From a bacterium (GTDB lineage Bacteria > Electryoneota > RPQS01), in assembly GCA_016703065.1 (NCBI GenBank), contig JADJCU010000006.1, positions 180,985-244,984 of the forward strand: DNA of 64,000 nucleotides. The letters are read 5' to 3'. The position numbers were made by a program, and so were the translations under genes. The notes beneath the pieces are model-generated. The model was not told the DNA's origin. It saw nothing but the letters and a program-made list of their open reading frames with translations, and searched no databases. Of the stretch, positions 44,242 through 52,816 are shown piece by piece (the first letter of the stretch is position 1; every line of letters starts with the position of its first letter).

Positions 44242-47023
44242 TTATCCCTTCATAACGAGGTTGACAATTTTCCCCGGCACGACAATGACCTTTGCAAGGT
44301 CTTTGCCTTCCAACATTGTCCGCACCTTGTCCAGATCGAGTGCCATCCTCTCAAGCGCGGTCTTGTCTGTTCCGGACAGAGCTTCGAACGTATCCCTGAG
44401 CTTCCCATTAATCTGAACAGCAATCGTCACCGTATCAGCCTTAATTTTCTCCGCGTCGAAGTCCGGCCACGCCGCATCAAATACCGTCGTTTGATGCCCG
44501 AATTGGTGCCAGAGTTCTTCCGCCAAGTGCGGAGCTGATGGTGCAATCAGCTTGATCAAAGTCTCAACAGTTTCGATCTTTGCCGCGCTTTTCGTCACAC
44601 CCTTCAGATCCGATCCTACCCAAGCATATATAACATTCGTCAATTCCATCAACCGCGCAAGCTGTGTATTGAACGCGAACGCTTGCAGATCATGACCAAC
44701 TGCGTGAATCGTTTGATGGAGACGGCGCTCAACTTCCCGTGGTACGGCCTCTTCCGATCTCCCCCCATTTGCGTCTGCGGAAATGGGGGGGCTAAGGGGG
44801 GCCTCCGCGATCGCCATCCCCAATCTCCAAACGCGAGCAATAAATCTCTCAATTCCCGATATCCCGCCTTCGCTCCAATCTCCGCCCTGCGTGTAATCTC
44901 CCGAGAACATCAAATAACACCTGAGCACATCCGAGCCTACTCGTTCGAGCACCGGTTCAGGCGCGACCGTGTTCCCTTTGGACTTCGACATCCGCTCGCC
45001 CTTGTTGAGGATGATTCCTTGATGAATTAGCCGCGAGAACGGCTCTTCGTAGGGAAACCACCCTTCGTCCTTGGCGACCTTCCCGAAGAACCGGCTATAG
45101 ATCAGGTGTCCCATCGCATGCTCCGGCCCGCCAACATATTGATGCACCGGGAACAGCTCCTTCAAGTGCTCGCGATCAAACGGCGCGCTATCCAGCCGTG
45201 CGTCGGGGTATCGCAAGTAGTACCATGATGAACACACGAACGTATCCATCGTATCCGGGTCGCGCTCCGCAGCTTGACCACAGGTTGGACAGGTCGTCTG
45301 AATAAACGACTCCACGCTTGCGAGCGGCGACTTCCCTTTCGGTTTGTATTCCTTCACATCCTGCGGCAGTAACACCGGCAGCTGCTCCTCGGGCACTGGA
45401 ACGATGCCGCAGTTGTCGCAATGGACCATCGGTATCGGCGCGCCCCAGTAGCGTTGGCGTGATACCGTCCAATCCCTAAGGTGCCATGTCACTGTCGGTT
45501 TGCCCTTGCCTATTGACTCGAGCTTCCGCCCCACCGCCCGAATCCCCTCTTCCGAAGAGAGCCCCGAAAATTCCCCCGAGTCAAACATCACACCCTTCTC
45601 AGTAAATGCTTGCTCAGGTCTCCCCACATGTTCGTCTGCCGAAATGGGGGGACTAAGGGGGGCTTCTGATGGCTTGATGACTTCCTTAATCGGCAGCCGG
45701 TATGTCTTCGCAAAGGCAAAGTCCCGCGCATCATGCGCCGGAACCGCCATCACCGCGCCCGTCCCGTACGACCCGATCACGTAGTCTGCCACCCAGACCG
45801 GAACAGAGTCGCCAGTCAACGGATGCACACAATGAGCGCCCGTAAAGACTCCCGTCTTAGGCCGGTCTTCCATCTGCCGGTCCACTTCCGAGAGGCTGAG
45901 CGCCTTGGAAACGTACTCCTCGACCGCTCCCATCTGCTCCTCCGTCGCAATCTCTTTGACCAGGGGATGCTCCGGCGCCAGCACCACGTACGTCACCCCA
46001 AAAAGTGTATCCGCCCGCGTAGTGAACACGTTGACCTGATTCCCTCTCGCGTCAGCGGGGGGGTTGGGGGGGGTCTCTGGTCTCCCCCCATTTTCGTCTG
46101 CGGAAATGGGGGGACTAAGGGGGGCTTCTGAGTCTGAGCTTGGAATTTGGAATTTGGAATTTTGAATTTTGAAACTGATCTCCGTCCCCTCCGACTTTCC
46201 AATCCAATAGCGCTGCATGGCCTTGGTCTTTTCCGGCCAGTCAATTGTTTCAAGGCCGTCCAGCAATCTCTGATTGTAGTCGGAAATTCGGAAAAACCAT
46301 TGCCTCATCTTGCGCCGCTCAACCGGCGTGTCACAGCGCTCGCACAAGTTGTCCGCACCGACCTGCTCATTGGCTAAGACCGTCTGACAATTCGGGCACC
46401 AGTTCACCAGCGCGTCTTTTTGATAGGCCAGTCCGCGCTTGTACATCAGCAGGAACCACCACTGCGTCCACTTGTAATAGTCCGGCGACGACGTGACCAC
46501 CTCGTAATCCCAGTCGTACATCGCGCCGATCTTCTTCAACTGTTCGCGCATGAAGCCAATGTTATTGGCCGTTGATATTGCAGGATGTACACCTGTTTTG
46601 ATGGCGTAGTTCTCCGCGGGAAGCCCGAACGAGTCAAACCCCATCGGTTCGAACACCTCATAGCCCTGCATCCGTTTGAACCGCGCATAGCTGTCCGTCG
46701 GCGCATAGCAATACCAGTGCCCCATGTGCAGCTTATCCCCCGAGGGATAAGAAAACATCGTCAGCACATAGTACGGCGGCTTCTGCTTCCGCTCAGGTCT
46801 CCCCCCAAATTCGTCTGCGGGTTTGGGGGGGACTAAGGGGCTGTCAGGTCTCCCCCAAAGTTGGCTCGGAAACTTTGGGGGGATTGAGGGGGGCTTCTGT
46901 ATCCGCGCCCCGAGGTGGATTCCATTTATACGTCCCATTATCTGCCCACCAAGTCTGCCACTTGGCCTCAATGTCAGCAAACGGGTACTGTTGTTCGGAA
47001 ATGTGTTTTTTGTCGTTCAACAT
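44242..47023 (-). CDS. leuS: Leucyl-tRNA synthetase carrying in-frame hairpin-repeat insertions (frameshift near 46855)
   Basis: LeuRS charges tRNA-Leu. The N-terminus is MLNDKKHISEQQYPFADIEA followed by KWQTWWADNGTYKW. The catalytic domain has the HIGH motif as HMGH in GDKLHMGHWYCYAP and the KMSKS motif as RMSKSKGN. Zinc-like cysteines (CPNCQ, CERCD), the CP1 editing domain (VFTTRADTLFGVTYVVLAPE) and the anticodon-binding domain are all present. The unusual feature is a set of extra proline-rich peptides, each encoded by a GC-rich hairpin repeat, at four places: before KPPYYVLTMFSYPSG, after EISFKI, before AFTEKGVMFDSGE, and in RVWRLGMAI before the EEAVPREVERRL helix. They are absent from ordinary LeuRS. 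The gene frame is open through four of them; only the outermost copy contains a break. Confidence 0.93.
44757..44806 (-). repeat. Hairpin repeat copy 1 inside leuS (anticodon-binding domain)
   Basis: Plus-strand hairpin CCCCCCATTT, loop of about ten bases containing GCGTCTGCGG, then AAATGGGGGG, followed by GCTAAGGGGGG. Read on the leuS strand it codes EAPLSPPISADANGGRSE in frame. Same consensus as the copies at 45617 and 46079. Confidence 0.9.
45617..45668 (-). repeat. Hairpin repeat copy 2 inside leuS (CP1 editing domain)
   Basis: Same unit as copy 1, coding SEAPLSPPISADEHVGRPEQ in frame between IKEVIKP and AFTEKGV. The left stem arm has two mismatches (CCCCACATG), so this copy seems older or decayed. 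Confidence 0.9.
46047..46078 (-). repeat. G-run repeat fragment inside leuS, next to copy 3
   Basis: GCGTCAGCGGGGGGGTTGGG and following G-rich bases resemble the outer part of the hairpin family but without the CGTCTGCGG loop. It codes PETPPNPPADARGNQ in frame, immediately beside copy 3. It may be half of a third repeat type. Confidence 0.6.
46079..46130 (-). repeat. Hairpin repeat copy 3 inside leuS (start of CP1 domain)
   Basis: This is the best-preserved unit: GGTCTCCCCCCATTTTCGTC, TGCGGAAATGGGGGGACTAA and GGGGGGCTTCTG, in order. The stem is ten perfect pairs. It codes SEAPLSPPISADENGGRPE in frame, after EISFKI. Confidence 0.92.
46137..46175 (-). repeat. AT-rich GGAATTT tandem motif inside leuS
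   Basis: Five imperfect copies of a seven- or eight-base unit (GGAATTT or GAATTTT) lie directly next to hairpin copy 3. On the leuS strand they code SFKIQNSKFQIPS in frame. Composition differs sharply from the surrounding gene, so this is a second inserted sequence at the same site. Confidence 0.75.
46796..46844 (-). repeat. Hairpin repeat copy 4 inside leuS (N-terminal region)
   Basis: A variant of the same unit with the CGTCTGCGG loop and stem CCCCCCAAA/TTTGGGGGG, followed by GACTAAGGGG. It codes DSPLVPPKPADEFGGRPE in frame just before KPPYYVLTMF. Confidence 0.88.
46847..46900 (-). repeat. Hairpin repeat copy 5 inside leuS, different loop type
   Basis: It stands in tandem with copy 4. The stem is CCCCCAAAGTT/AACTTTGGGGG around a loop of GGCTCGGA, followed by GATTGAGGGGGGCTTCTG. 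The outer ends match the other copies but the stem and loop do not. It codes EAPLNPPKVSEPTLGE in the start frame of leuS; the G-run length change here breaks the frame. Confidence 0.85.
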
Positions 47024-47806
47024 AGGGGAACAGCTTTCGCTCTGCCTCGCATGTCTTTTAGTATTTGACCAACTACTTCCCCCACCCCTTCCCGCCACAC
47101 CGCATGCCCCACTCCCTGATACATCACCGCCCGCGCCTTCTCCCCTACTCCCTTCACAATCCCCTTCACCTGCTCTACCGAGCCATACTCATCCAAGTCA
47201 CCCTGCATCACCAACACCGGGCAGTGAATGTGCGGCAAGAAATCCATCAGATTCCACTCGCGATGAGCAAGGTCCAGCCACGTCTCATGCCACACCGAAT
47301 AGAGCCGCTCGCTCTTCGCACCGTGATATTTTTCTAACCGTTCAAGCAGCCGCGTCTCCCCCGCCGTCGCCACCGTGTCGCGCACACCCGCGAGCGTCAC
47401 CTCTTCCAAAAACACATGCGCCGCCATCGCCACCACCGACTGCACACGCTCAGGATACAGCGCCGCCGCCACCAACGCAATCGAACCCCCGTCACTATGC
47501 CCCACCAAAATCGCGCGGTTCACCCGAGGCTATCCAAGATCTCCGGCAATCGCCGCGCATCCTCTTCCAAGTACGCGCTCGTGCGTTGCTCATCAGACAG
47601 CGGCGAAGACTCCCATGCCCGCGCCGATCAAACATCACCACATCCAACCCCGTCGCGTCAAACAACGTCTGAGGAAACTCCTTCCAAGTCTCCATACACC
47701 CCAGCGCATCATGCAAGAGCACAATCGCCGGATCATTCACCGACTCACCCTGCAGCACCCTCCGCGCCGCGAGCGAGTGATCTCCAAACTCAAGCGTTAG
47801 CCGCAC
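47017..47806 (-). CDS. Alpha/beta-fold hydrolase (two frameshifts near 47530 and 47610)
   Basis: The GTG-started protein shows the classical order of the alpha/beta hydrolase fold: an oxyanion strand AIVLLHDALGCMETWKEFP, a strand with DVVMFDRRGHGSS-like residues, the nucleophile elbow LVGHSDGGSIALVAAALYP with catalytic Ser, an acid in VLVMQGDLDEYGSV and the final His in VGHAVWREG. Between 47530 and 47610 the frame changes twice; the middle piece SDEQRTSAYLEEDARRLPEI is read in a third frame. About 263 residues after repair. The substrate is unknown (esterase or C-C hydrolase). Its end overlaps the leuS start. Confidence 0.8.
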
Positions 47807-48437
47807 GCCGCTTCTTCAGGTACTTCTGCCTCAGGTGAATCGCCATCGGCAGCACAGAAACCCCGATAATCGCGAAAATCACCAGCGAGAAATTCTGCTT
47901 CACAAACGGGATGTTGCCAAAGAAGTACCCCGCCATCACGCAGACGGTAATCCACAACAGCGTCCCGCCCACACTAAATGTCAGAAAGCGCCCGTAGTTC
48001 ATCTTTCCAATCCCCGCCACAAACGGCGCGAACGTGCGAAAGATCGGCATGAACCGCGCAATCACGATCGTCTTCCCGCCGTGCTTCTCGTAAAACGCGT
48101 GCGTCTTATCGATATACTCCCGCTTCACCCAGCGCGAGTCCGCCACCTTCGGCCCGATGAATCTCCCGATCCAATAATTGGTCGAATCTCCGAGTATCGG
48201 CGCAACATACAAAATGCCCAACAGCATGGGCAGCTCAAGTGAGCCCAGCGCGGCAAACGCTCCCGCCGCAAACAACAGCGAATCTCCCGGCAGAAATGGC
48301 ATCACCACCAGTCCCGTCTCGCAAAAGATAATGGCAAACAAGATAAGATACGTGAGCGTTCCATACTCTTGTATCACCTGGCCGAGGTGCACATCAAGAT
48401 GCAGGAAGACGTCGATAATGTAGGTCAAGAACTCCAA
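47790..48437 (-). CDS. DedA-family membrane protein (first of two)
   Basis: The protein has 215 residues and the DedA/SNARE-associated pattern: a re-entrant loop region with ETGLVVMPFLPGDSLLFAAG, the middle GDSTNYWIGRFIGPK, and the conserved RFMPIFRTFAPFVAGIGKMN, where the first Arg is needed for function in the family. About five membrane helices. DedA proteins help recycle undecaprenyl phosphate or other lipids across the inner membrane. Its start is 12 bases past the stop of the second copy upstream on the minus strand. Confidence 0.88.
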   Translation of the reverse strand: MEFLTYIIDVFLHLDVHLGQVIQEYGTLTYLILFAIIFCETGLVVMPFLPGDSLLFAAGAFAALGSLELPMLLGILYVAPILGDSTNYWIGRFIGPKVADSRWVKREYIDKTHAFYEKHGGKTIVIARFMPIFRTFAPFVAGIGKMNYGRFLTFSVGGTLLWITVCVMAGYFFGNIPFVKQNFSLVIFAIIGVSVLPMAIHLRQKYLKKRRAANA

Positions 48438-48449
48438 TCACACCTCGCT

Positions 48450-49094
48450 CTATTTTGCCAATGCCGCGCCGGCTTTCCGGCTCACGTAGATTGCTCTCAA
48501 TATCCCCAGCGAACTGGGGATCACCGTCGCCACTCCAACGAGCACGATTGCTGTCACAAAGTGCTCTTTCACCCACGGAATTTGTCCGAAGAAGAACCCG
48601 CCCAGCACAAACACCGCAACCCAAAGCGCCGACCCAACTACGCTTGCCATCAGGAAGCGCAGGTAATTCATCTTCGACAGACCCGCGATGAACGGTACAA
48701 ACGTCCGAAAGGTTGGAACAAATCTTGACAACAGCACGGCTTTTACACCATGCTTGCGGTAAAACATCGTCGCTTTCCGCAAATACCCCGGACGAATCAG
48801 CTTCGTCCACTTCACCAGCACCTGATGCCCGAGTTTGCGCGATATCCAATAGTTCGCGCTGTCTCCGCATATGGCGGCCAGGTGAATTCCGATTGCAAGT
48901 TCATAGACATTCAGATTCCCCGCTCCGGCAAAGGTGCCCGCCGCAAAGAGCAACGTGTCGCCCGGCAAGAATGCCGCGACGATCAACCCCGTCTCGGCAA
49001 ACACGATCGCATAAATTAGCCAATACGTCCACGCGCCAAAGGCCACAGCCGCATGTTCCAAGCGAGAGTCGAGGTTTGCCAAAAAGTCGTACAA
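48450..49094 (-). CDS. DedA-family membrane protein (second of two)
   Basis: This is a paralogue of the next gene, with the same family signatures: ETGLIVAAFLPGDTLLFAAG, GDSANYWISRKLGHQ and SRFVPTFRTFVPFIAGLSKM, and a C-terminal helix. The two differ at many positions, so the duplication is old. 214 residues, complete. Transcribed before the other copy. Confidence 0.88.
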   Translation of the reverse strand: MYDFLANLDSRLEHAAVAFGAWTYWLIYAIVFAETGLIVAAFLPGDTLLFAAGTFAGAGNLNVYELAIGIHLAAICGDSANYWISRKLGHQVLVKWTKLIRPGYLRKATMFYRKHGVKAVLLSRFVPTFRTFVPFIAGLSKMNYLRFLMASVVGSALWVAVFVLGGFFFGQIPWVKEHFVTAIVLVGVATVIPSSLGILRAIYVSRKAGAALAK

Positions 49095-49125
49095 CTACGC
49101 GCCCATTTCTATGATGCAAAACAAA

Positions 49126-49156
49126 AAACCGCGCCTGAAAACAGGGCGGCTTTTTT
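49126..49156 (-). terminator. Rho-independent terminator after tRNA-Pro(CGG)
   Basis: On the minus strand a GCCGCCCTG / CAGGCGCGG hairpin with a TTTT-containing loop is followed by a run of six T, seven bases after the tRNA 3' end. One stem mismatch. Confidence 0.7.
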
Positions 49157-49161
49157 GCGTC

Positions 49162-49213
<52 letters not shown>

Positions 49214-49236
<23 letters not shown>

Positions 49237-49906
49237 ACATATATTGTCTTGGATCCGATCCCGGATCCGTGAATCCCTCCCGGCCGATCAACGGCACGAA
49301 AGAGACTGTACCAACTTCCTGCAGCTCAAGCTCGCCGCCGCGCTTATCCGCAACCACCAGCTTCTGCTCACGTCCCTCGCCCATCGGGAATATCATTCGA
49401 CCGCCCTCTTTCAACTGATTTGAAAGTGTTCGAGGCAAATGAGGCGCGGACGCAGTGATCAATATCTTATCATATGGCGCGTGCTGCGACCAACCAATCG
49501 TACCGTCGCCGTGTTTCACAATCACATTCGTGAATCCGGCTGCTTCGAGACGCGCTCGCGCCGTCTTAGCAAGATCAAAATGGCGCTCTATTGTCACCAC
49601 CTTGCTTGCAAGCATGCACAAGATTGCCGCTTGATAGCCCGATCCCGTGCCGATTTCAAGAATTTTGTCCGTCGGCTGAACGTCCAGCAACTCGGTCATC
49701 TTCGCAACGATGTACGGTTGGCTGATCGTCTGTCCGCTTTCAATCGGCAAAGGCGTGTCTTCGTAGGCCCGATTCTGAAAGGCCTGCTCGACGTACTCAT
49801 GCCGCTTCACTTGCCGCATGGCATCGAGAACGCGTTCGTTCGTGATCCCACGTCGCGCAAGCTGTGTCGTCACCATTTCATCTCTGGATAACTTGTAATT
49901 TCTCAT
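49214..49906 (-). CDS. pcm: Protein-L-isoaspartate O-methyltransferase
   Basis: Pcm methylates damaged isoaspartyl residues so they can be repaired. Marks are the N-terminal RDEMVTTQLARRGITNERVL, ISQPYIVAKMTELLDVQP, and the SAM-binding motif KILEIGTGSGYQAAILCML, with the later DKILITASAPHLP and GRMIFPMGEG. The family part ends near VSFVPLIGREG; about 17 further residues run into the tRNA-Pro gene and stop at a TAG in its D-loop. A clear promoter lies upstream at 49967-49995. Confidence 0.92.
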
Positions 49907-49966
49907 ATACTTAGTTCCAGGATGCGTACAAAAAGTGAACTTCAGGTGCGAGCCAGACAGAACCAG

Positions 49967-49995
49967 AATATAGCACTCCGATTCCTCAATGTCAA
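49967..49995 (-). promoter_or_regulatory. Sigma70-type promoter for pcm and tRNA-Pro(CGG)
   Basis: On the minus strand TTGACA (49990-49995) and TATATT (49967-49972) are 17 bases apart, in the 108-base gap between rlmI and pcm. This is the best consensus promoter in the window. The predicted leader before the pcm ATG is about 54 bases. Confidence 0.7.
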
Positions 49996-50014
49996 GTCTT
50001 CGAAAAAAGGCAAT

Positions 50015-51199
50015 TTAGAGCACCTGAGCCACGGCGAACTTCAGATACTCCGTCTCCGGCATTGCCGCAAGTACCGGATGATCGGGAGCCTGAGTCCCGA
50101 AGGCCAAAAACCGCACGTCACGGCGGCTCTTGAACGCTGCCTCCTCAAGCGACTTCCGCCAATTCACACGGGACACGAGCCCAGAACAGCTCGATGTCAA
50201 TAGTAACCCGCCAGGACTCACCCATTTCATCGCCCGCGCATTCAGATCCCGATAAGCCCGCAGTGCAATTGTGGCTTTGCTGCGGCTCTTTGCCAGGGCC
50301 GGTGGATCTACGCTTACAACGTCATACTGCTCGCCGCTATCCTTCAGCCATTCGAAGATGTCGGCTTTCACGTAGCGCGCGCGATCCAAATAGCTGTTAC
50401 TCTGCACTATCTGCCGCGCCAAATCAAGTGCTCGCTCTGATCCATCAACGAACGTCACCTGTTGTGCACCCGCTCGAAGGGCATACAGACCGAACGCGCC
50501 GCTGTAGCAGAACAGATCAAGAAAGGTCTCCCGGCCTCGCAGCATCGTTTGCATTAGTTTGCGATTGAGCCGCTGATCCAAAAAATAGCCCGTCTTCTGA
50601 CCTAACACCGGATCAGAGATCAGCCGCAGACCATCTTGCTCGAACTCGTACATCGAATCAAGCTCTCCAAACACAACTCCCCGTTCCATCCCGAGTCCTT
50701 CGATCTGGCGCATCGAGGAATCGTTGGCCTGGACAATGACCTTGGGGTTCAGGCGCTCGTGAATCCACTCAATCACAAACGGCTTGATCCGCTCTGCTCC
50801 TGCCGTAAGTGTTTGATAGACTGTCATGCCGTCAAACCGATCGACAATCACTCCCGGCAAACCGTCCGCTTCACTGAAAACAAGTCGTGATACCCGTGCA
50901 TCTCCGCAAACACGTTCGCGCATCGCATAGGACGCATTGAGACGTCCAAATACAAAGCCACGATCAATGCCGACATCCGCACGCGAAAACAGCCGAACTG
51001 AAATTAAACTGTGGGGATTGACCGATCCAATCCCATAGAATCGGCCGCGCGAGTCCAGGACTCGAACAAATTCTCCCGGCGCTAAGGTCTGAAATCCGTC
51101 CGCAAGTTCATTCGAGAATACCCACAAATGTCCCCCAAACACGCGCGATTCCGCACCGTGTTTCAAGATAACCGCAGGAAACTCCTTGGACGATGACAT
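50015..51199 (-). CDS. rlmI: Class I rRNA (cytosine-5-)methyltransferase, RlmI-like
   Basis: The N-terminal PUA-like domain starts with PAVILKHGAESRVFGGHLWV and has GEFVRVLDSRGRFYGIG. A linker with VDRFDGMTVYQTL follows. The methyltransferase part has GYFLDQRLNRK, FLDLFCYSGAFGLYAL (SAM motif I), and the DPPALAKSR motif. SCSGLVS carries the expected cysteine and the end is PETEYLKFAVAQVL. This matches RlmI, which methylates a 23S rRNA cytosine. The ATG at 51199 is used; a TTG two codons earlier is possible. It overlaps or abuts the SRAP stop. Confidence 0.9.
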   Translation of the reverse strand: MSSSKEFPAVILKHGAESRVFGGHLWVFSNELADGFQTLAPGEFVRVLDSRGRFYGIGSVNPHSLISVRLFSRADVGIDRGFVFGRLNASYAMRERVCGDARVSRLVFSEADGLPGVIVDRFDGMTVYQTLTAGAERIKPFVIEWIHERLNPKVIVQANDSSMRQIEGLGMERGVVFGELDSMYEFEQDGLRLISDPVLGQKTGYFLDQRLNRKLMQTMLRGRETFLDLFCYSGAFGLYALRAGAQQVTFVDGSERALDLARQIVQSNSYLDRARYVKADIFEWLKDSGEQYDVVSVDPPALAKSRSKATIALRAYRDLNARAMKWVSPGGLLLTSSCSGLVSRVNWRKSLEEAAFKSRRDVRFLAFGTQAPDHPVLAAMPETEYLKFAVAQVL

Positions 51200-51201
51200 T
51201 G

Positions 51202-51835
51202 TCAAAACAACGAGGTTTGTTTCGGTGGCTCGCTTACTTCGGGTACCAGGGACATTTGCTCCGAGTCAAACGGCCTCATTAAACCGCGCAGCAACTCAAT
51301 GGATACGCTGCCGTCCAGCCACATCAAGACATCCTCCGGTCGCAGGATCACTGGCATCCGGTCGTGTATCGGCGCAACAACTTCGTTCGCAGAAGTCGTC
51401 AGCATTACGCAACTGTCGAGACTCCGCTCGGCGTCAGTCCATGCATCCCAAAGACCGGCAAACAAGAACTCCTCTTGCCGCGGCACGAACGTGCGCCGCC
51501 GCTTCGTCGTCTTGGTCCATTCGTAGTACTCGATTCCAGGCATCACGCACCGCCGACTGCGAAATGACTCCGAAAAAGACCTCAACTCGTCAACGGACTC
51601 CGACCGCGCATTTGTTAACGGTCGTTCGGGCATCACCTTCGACCACGCCGGCACCAGCCCCCCAACGCAGTTCAATCTGTTCGAACTTCGCGCCCGTGCT
51701 GCGGATAACAGGAACCAGATCCGTCGGCCTAACCATACGTATTGGCCTGTCATAGGCGAGATCGCGTGGAACTCCAAGCAGGTCATGGATGAATGCGCCG
51801 CGTGAATAGCCTATCGTACCGTATGCATTGCACAT
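51202..51835 (-). CDS. SRAP-domain protein (HMCES/YedK-like) (frameshift near 51660)
   Basis: SRAP proteins form a DNA-protein crosslink with abasic sites in single-stranded DNA, protecting them. The catalytic Cys2 is seen in MCNAYG once the initiator Met is removed. RPTDLVPVIRS follows, and then ELRWG, where one extra G breaks the frame; the corrected text is RWGLVPAWSKVMPERPLTNA with RSES (the DNA-binding Asn and Arg). CVMPGIEYYEWTK with the catalytic Glu, FLFAGLWD and the closing His in APIHDRMPVIL are normal. About 211 residues. The start has a strong AGGAGAGG site. Confidence 0.85.
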
Positions 51836-51852
51836 GTCCTCTCCTTTCAAGC

Positions 51853-51887
51853 AAAAACACACGGGCAGGAACTCCCGTGTGTTTCTT
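51853..51887 (-). terminator. Rho-independent terminator after tRNA-Pro(GGG)
   Basis: The ACACACGGG and CCCGTGTGT arms form a nine-pair stem around an eight-base loop. On the minus strand it is followed by TTTTTG, and it starts about three bases after the tRNA. Confidence 0.75.
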
Positions 51888-51889
51888 GG

Positions 51890-51963
51890 TCGGGGCGACT
51901 GGATTCGAACCAGCGACCCCCACACCCCCAGTGTGGTGCGCTACCGGGCTGCGCCACGCCCCG
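51890..51963 (-). tRNA. tRNA-Pro(GGG)
   Basis: On the minus strand the acceptor CGGGGCG pairs with CGCCCCG, the anticodon stem CCACA/TGTGG encloses CTGGGGG, giving GGG, and the T-arm is GCTGGTTCGAATCCAGT. It is a close relative of the tRNA-Pro at 49163, with the same 74-base length. Its first 23 bases are shared with the merR reading frame. Confidence 0.93.
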
Positions 51964-52324
51964 ACGTCTCTAATAGCTGTAGAATGCTCCGCAGTTCGCT
52001 CTTCACCTCTTCCAATATGTCCGCCTCAACAACTTGCTGCGGCATCTCATCATCTAACCCAAGCTCCAGTTGCTTTCTGGCGCCCGCAATCGTGAACTTC
52101 TTATTGTGCAACAGGTCCTGAATCTTCGTCAAGAGGCCCAAGTCGCGTTCGGAATACATTCGGTTTCCTCCCCGCCCTTTTTTTGGGTGAAGCTGTGGAA
52201 ACTCACTCTCCCAGTATCTCAAGACGTGCGGCGGGACACCGGTGTGCTCCGCGGCTTCGCTGATCGAGTAATACAACTTCTTCAGTTGCGGAACCCGCGC
52301 GTCTCTTTCGACAACTCCGCTCAT
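51941..52324 (-). CDS. MerR-family transcriptional regulator
   Basis: The protein has 127 residues and a single MerR winged helix-turn-helix near the N-terminus (YYSISEAAEHTGVPPHVLRY followed by WESEFPQL), ending in NRMYSERDLGLLTKIQDLLH. The rest is a short coiled-coil tail with no metal-binding cysteines, so an effector domain is missing. Such short MerR proteins are commonly found near translation genes; the target is unknown. The stop codon is the TAG in the D-loop of the tRNA-Pro gene that follows. Confidence 0.85.
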   Translation of the reverse strand: MSGVVERDARVPQLKKLYYSISEAAEHTGVPPHVLRYWESEFPQLHPKKGRGGNRMYSERDLGLLTKIQDLLHNKKFTIAGARKQLELGLDDEMPQQVVEADILEEVKSELRSILQLLETSGRGAAR

Positions 52325-52375
52325 GCGCTCCGATATGCCGAATTTAACAATTTTGCCTTTAATCGCAACATGTCA

Positions 52376-52813
52376 TTATCCTGTGCTGCCGAATCCACCC
52401 GCCCCACGCTCTGTCGGCGGCAGTACTTCAACCTCTTGCCAGATGGCTTGTACAACCGGGCTAATGACCAGCTGAGCGAATCGCTCTCTATTGGAAATCT
52501 CAACAGCCTTTCCGCTGGCATTCATTACCATGACCAGCAACTCTCCGCGATAGTCCGCATCGATTGTGCCAGGAGCATTTGGCATGATGCAACCCGTGCG
52601 TCGTGCAAAGCCAGACCGCAACCGAACCTGTCCCTCAAATCCGTGAGGTATCGCAATGCAAAATCCTGTGGGCAGTAACACGCGCTCACCGGGTAGAATC
52701 GTCGCAACAGGTCCGGCCAAACTTAGGTCCATTCCCGCCGCACCCAAGGTGGCATAGGCCGGCAACTCCTGCGGCGCGTGGGCCAACCGCACTATTGGAA
52801 TTACTGGAACCAT
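52376..52813 (-). CDS. dut: Deoxyuridine 5'-triphosphate nucleotidohydrolase
   Basis: dUTPase keeps uracil out of DNA and supplies dUMP. The five trimeric-dUTPase motifs are in order: AGMDLSLAG, VRLRSGFARR (Phe replaces the common Leu), NAPGTIDADYRGEL with the catalytic Asp, ERFAQLVISP, and the flexible Gly-rich RGAGGFGSTG end. 145 residues, complete. It lies between merR and the M16 peptidase gene with only short gaps. Confidence 0.95.
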   Translation of the reverse strand: MVPVIPIVRLAHAPQELPAYATLGAAGMDLSLAGPVATILPGERVLLPTGFCIAIPHGFEGQVRLRSGFARRTGCIMPNAPGTIDADYRGELLVMVMNASGKAVEISNRERFAQLVISPVVQAIWQEVEVLPPTERGAGGFGSTG

Positions 52814-52816
52814 GAA

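Noticed and set aside
44757..46900. Insertion sequence or CRISPR array in leuS
   Set aside because: The repeats are unevenly spaced, have no transposase or spacer structure, and code in frame with the host gene.
46823..47672. Plus-strand proline/serine-rich ORFs opposite leuS and the hydrolase
   Set aside because: They are antisense shadows of the hydrolase and the G/C-rich repeats; no ribosome site or recognisable family.
49238..49262. GGATCCGGGATCGGATCC palindrome near the pcm end as a regulatory or attachment site
   Set aside because: It lies in the coding end of pcm, is short, and no second copy or integrase gene is present.
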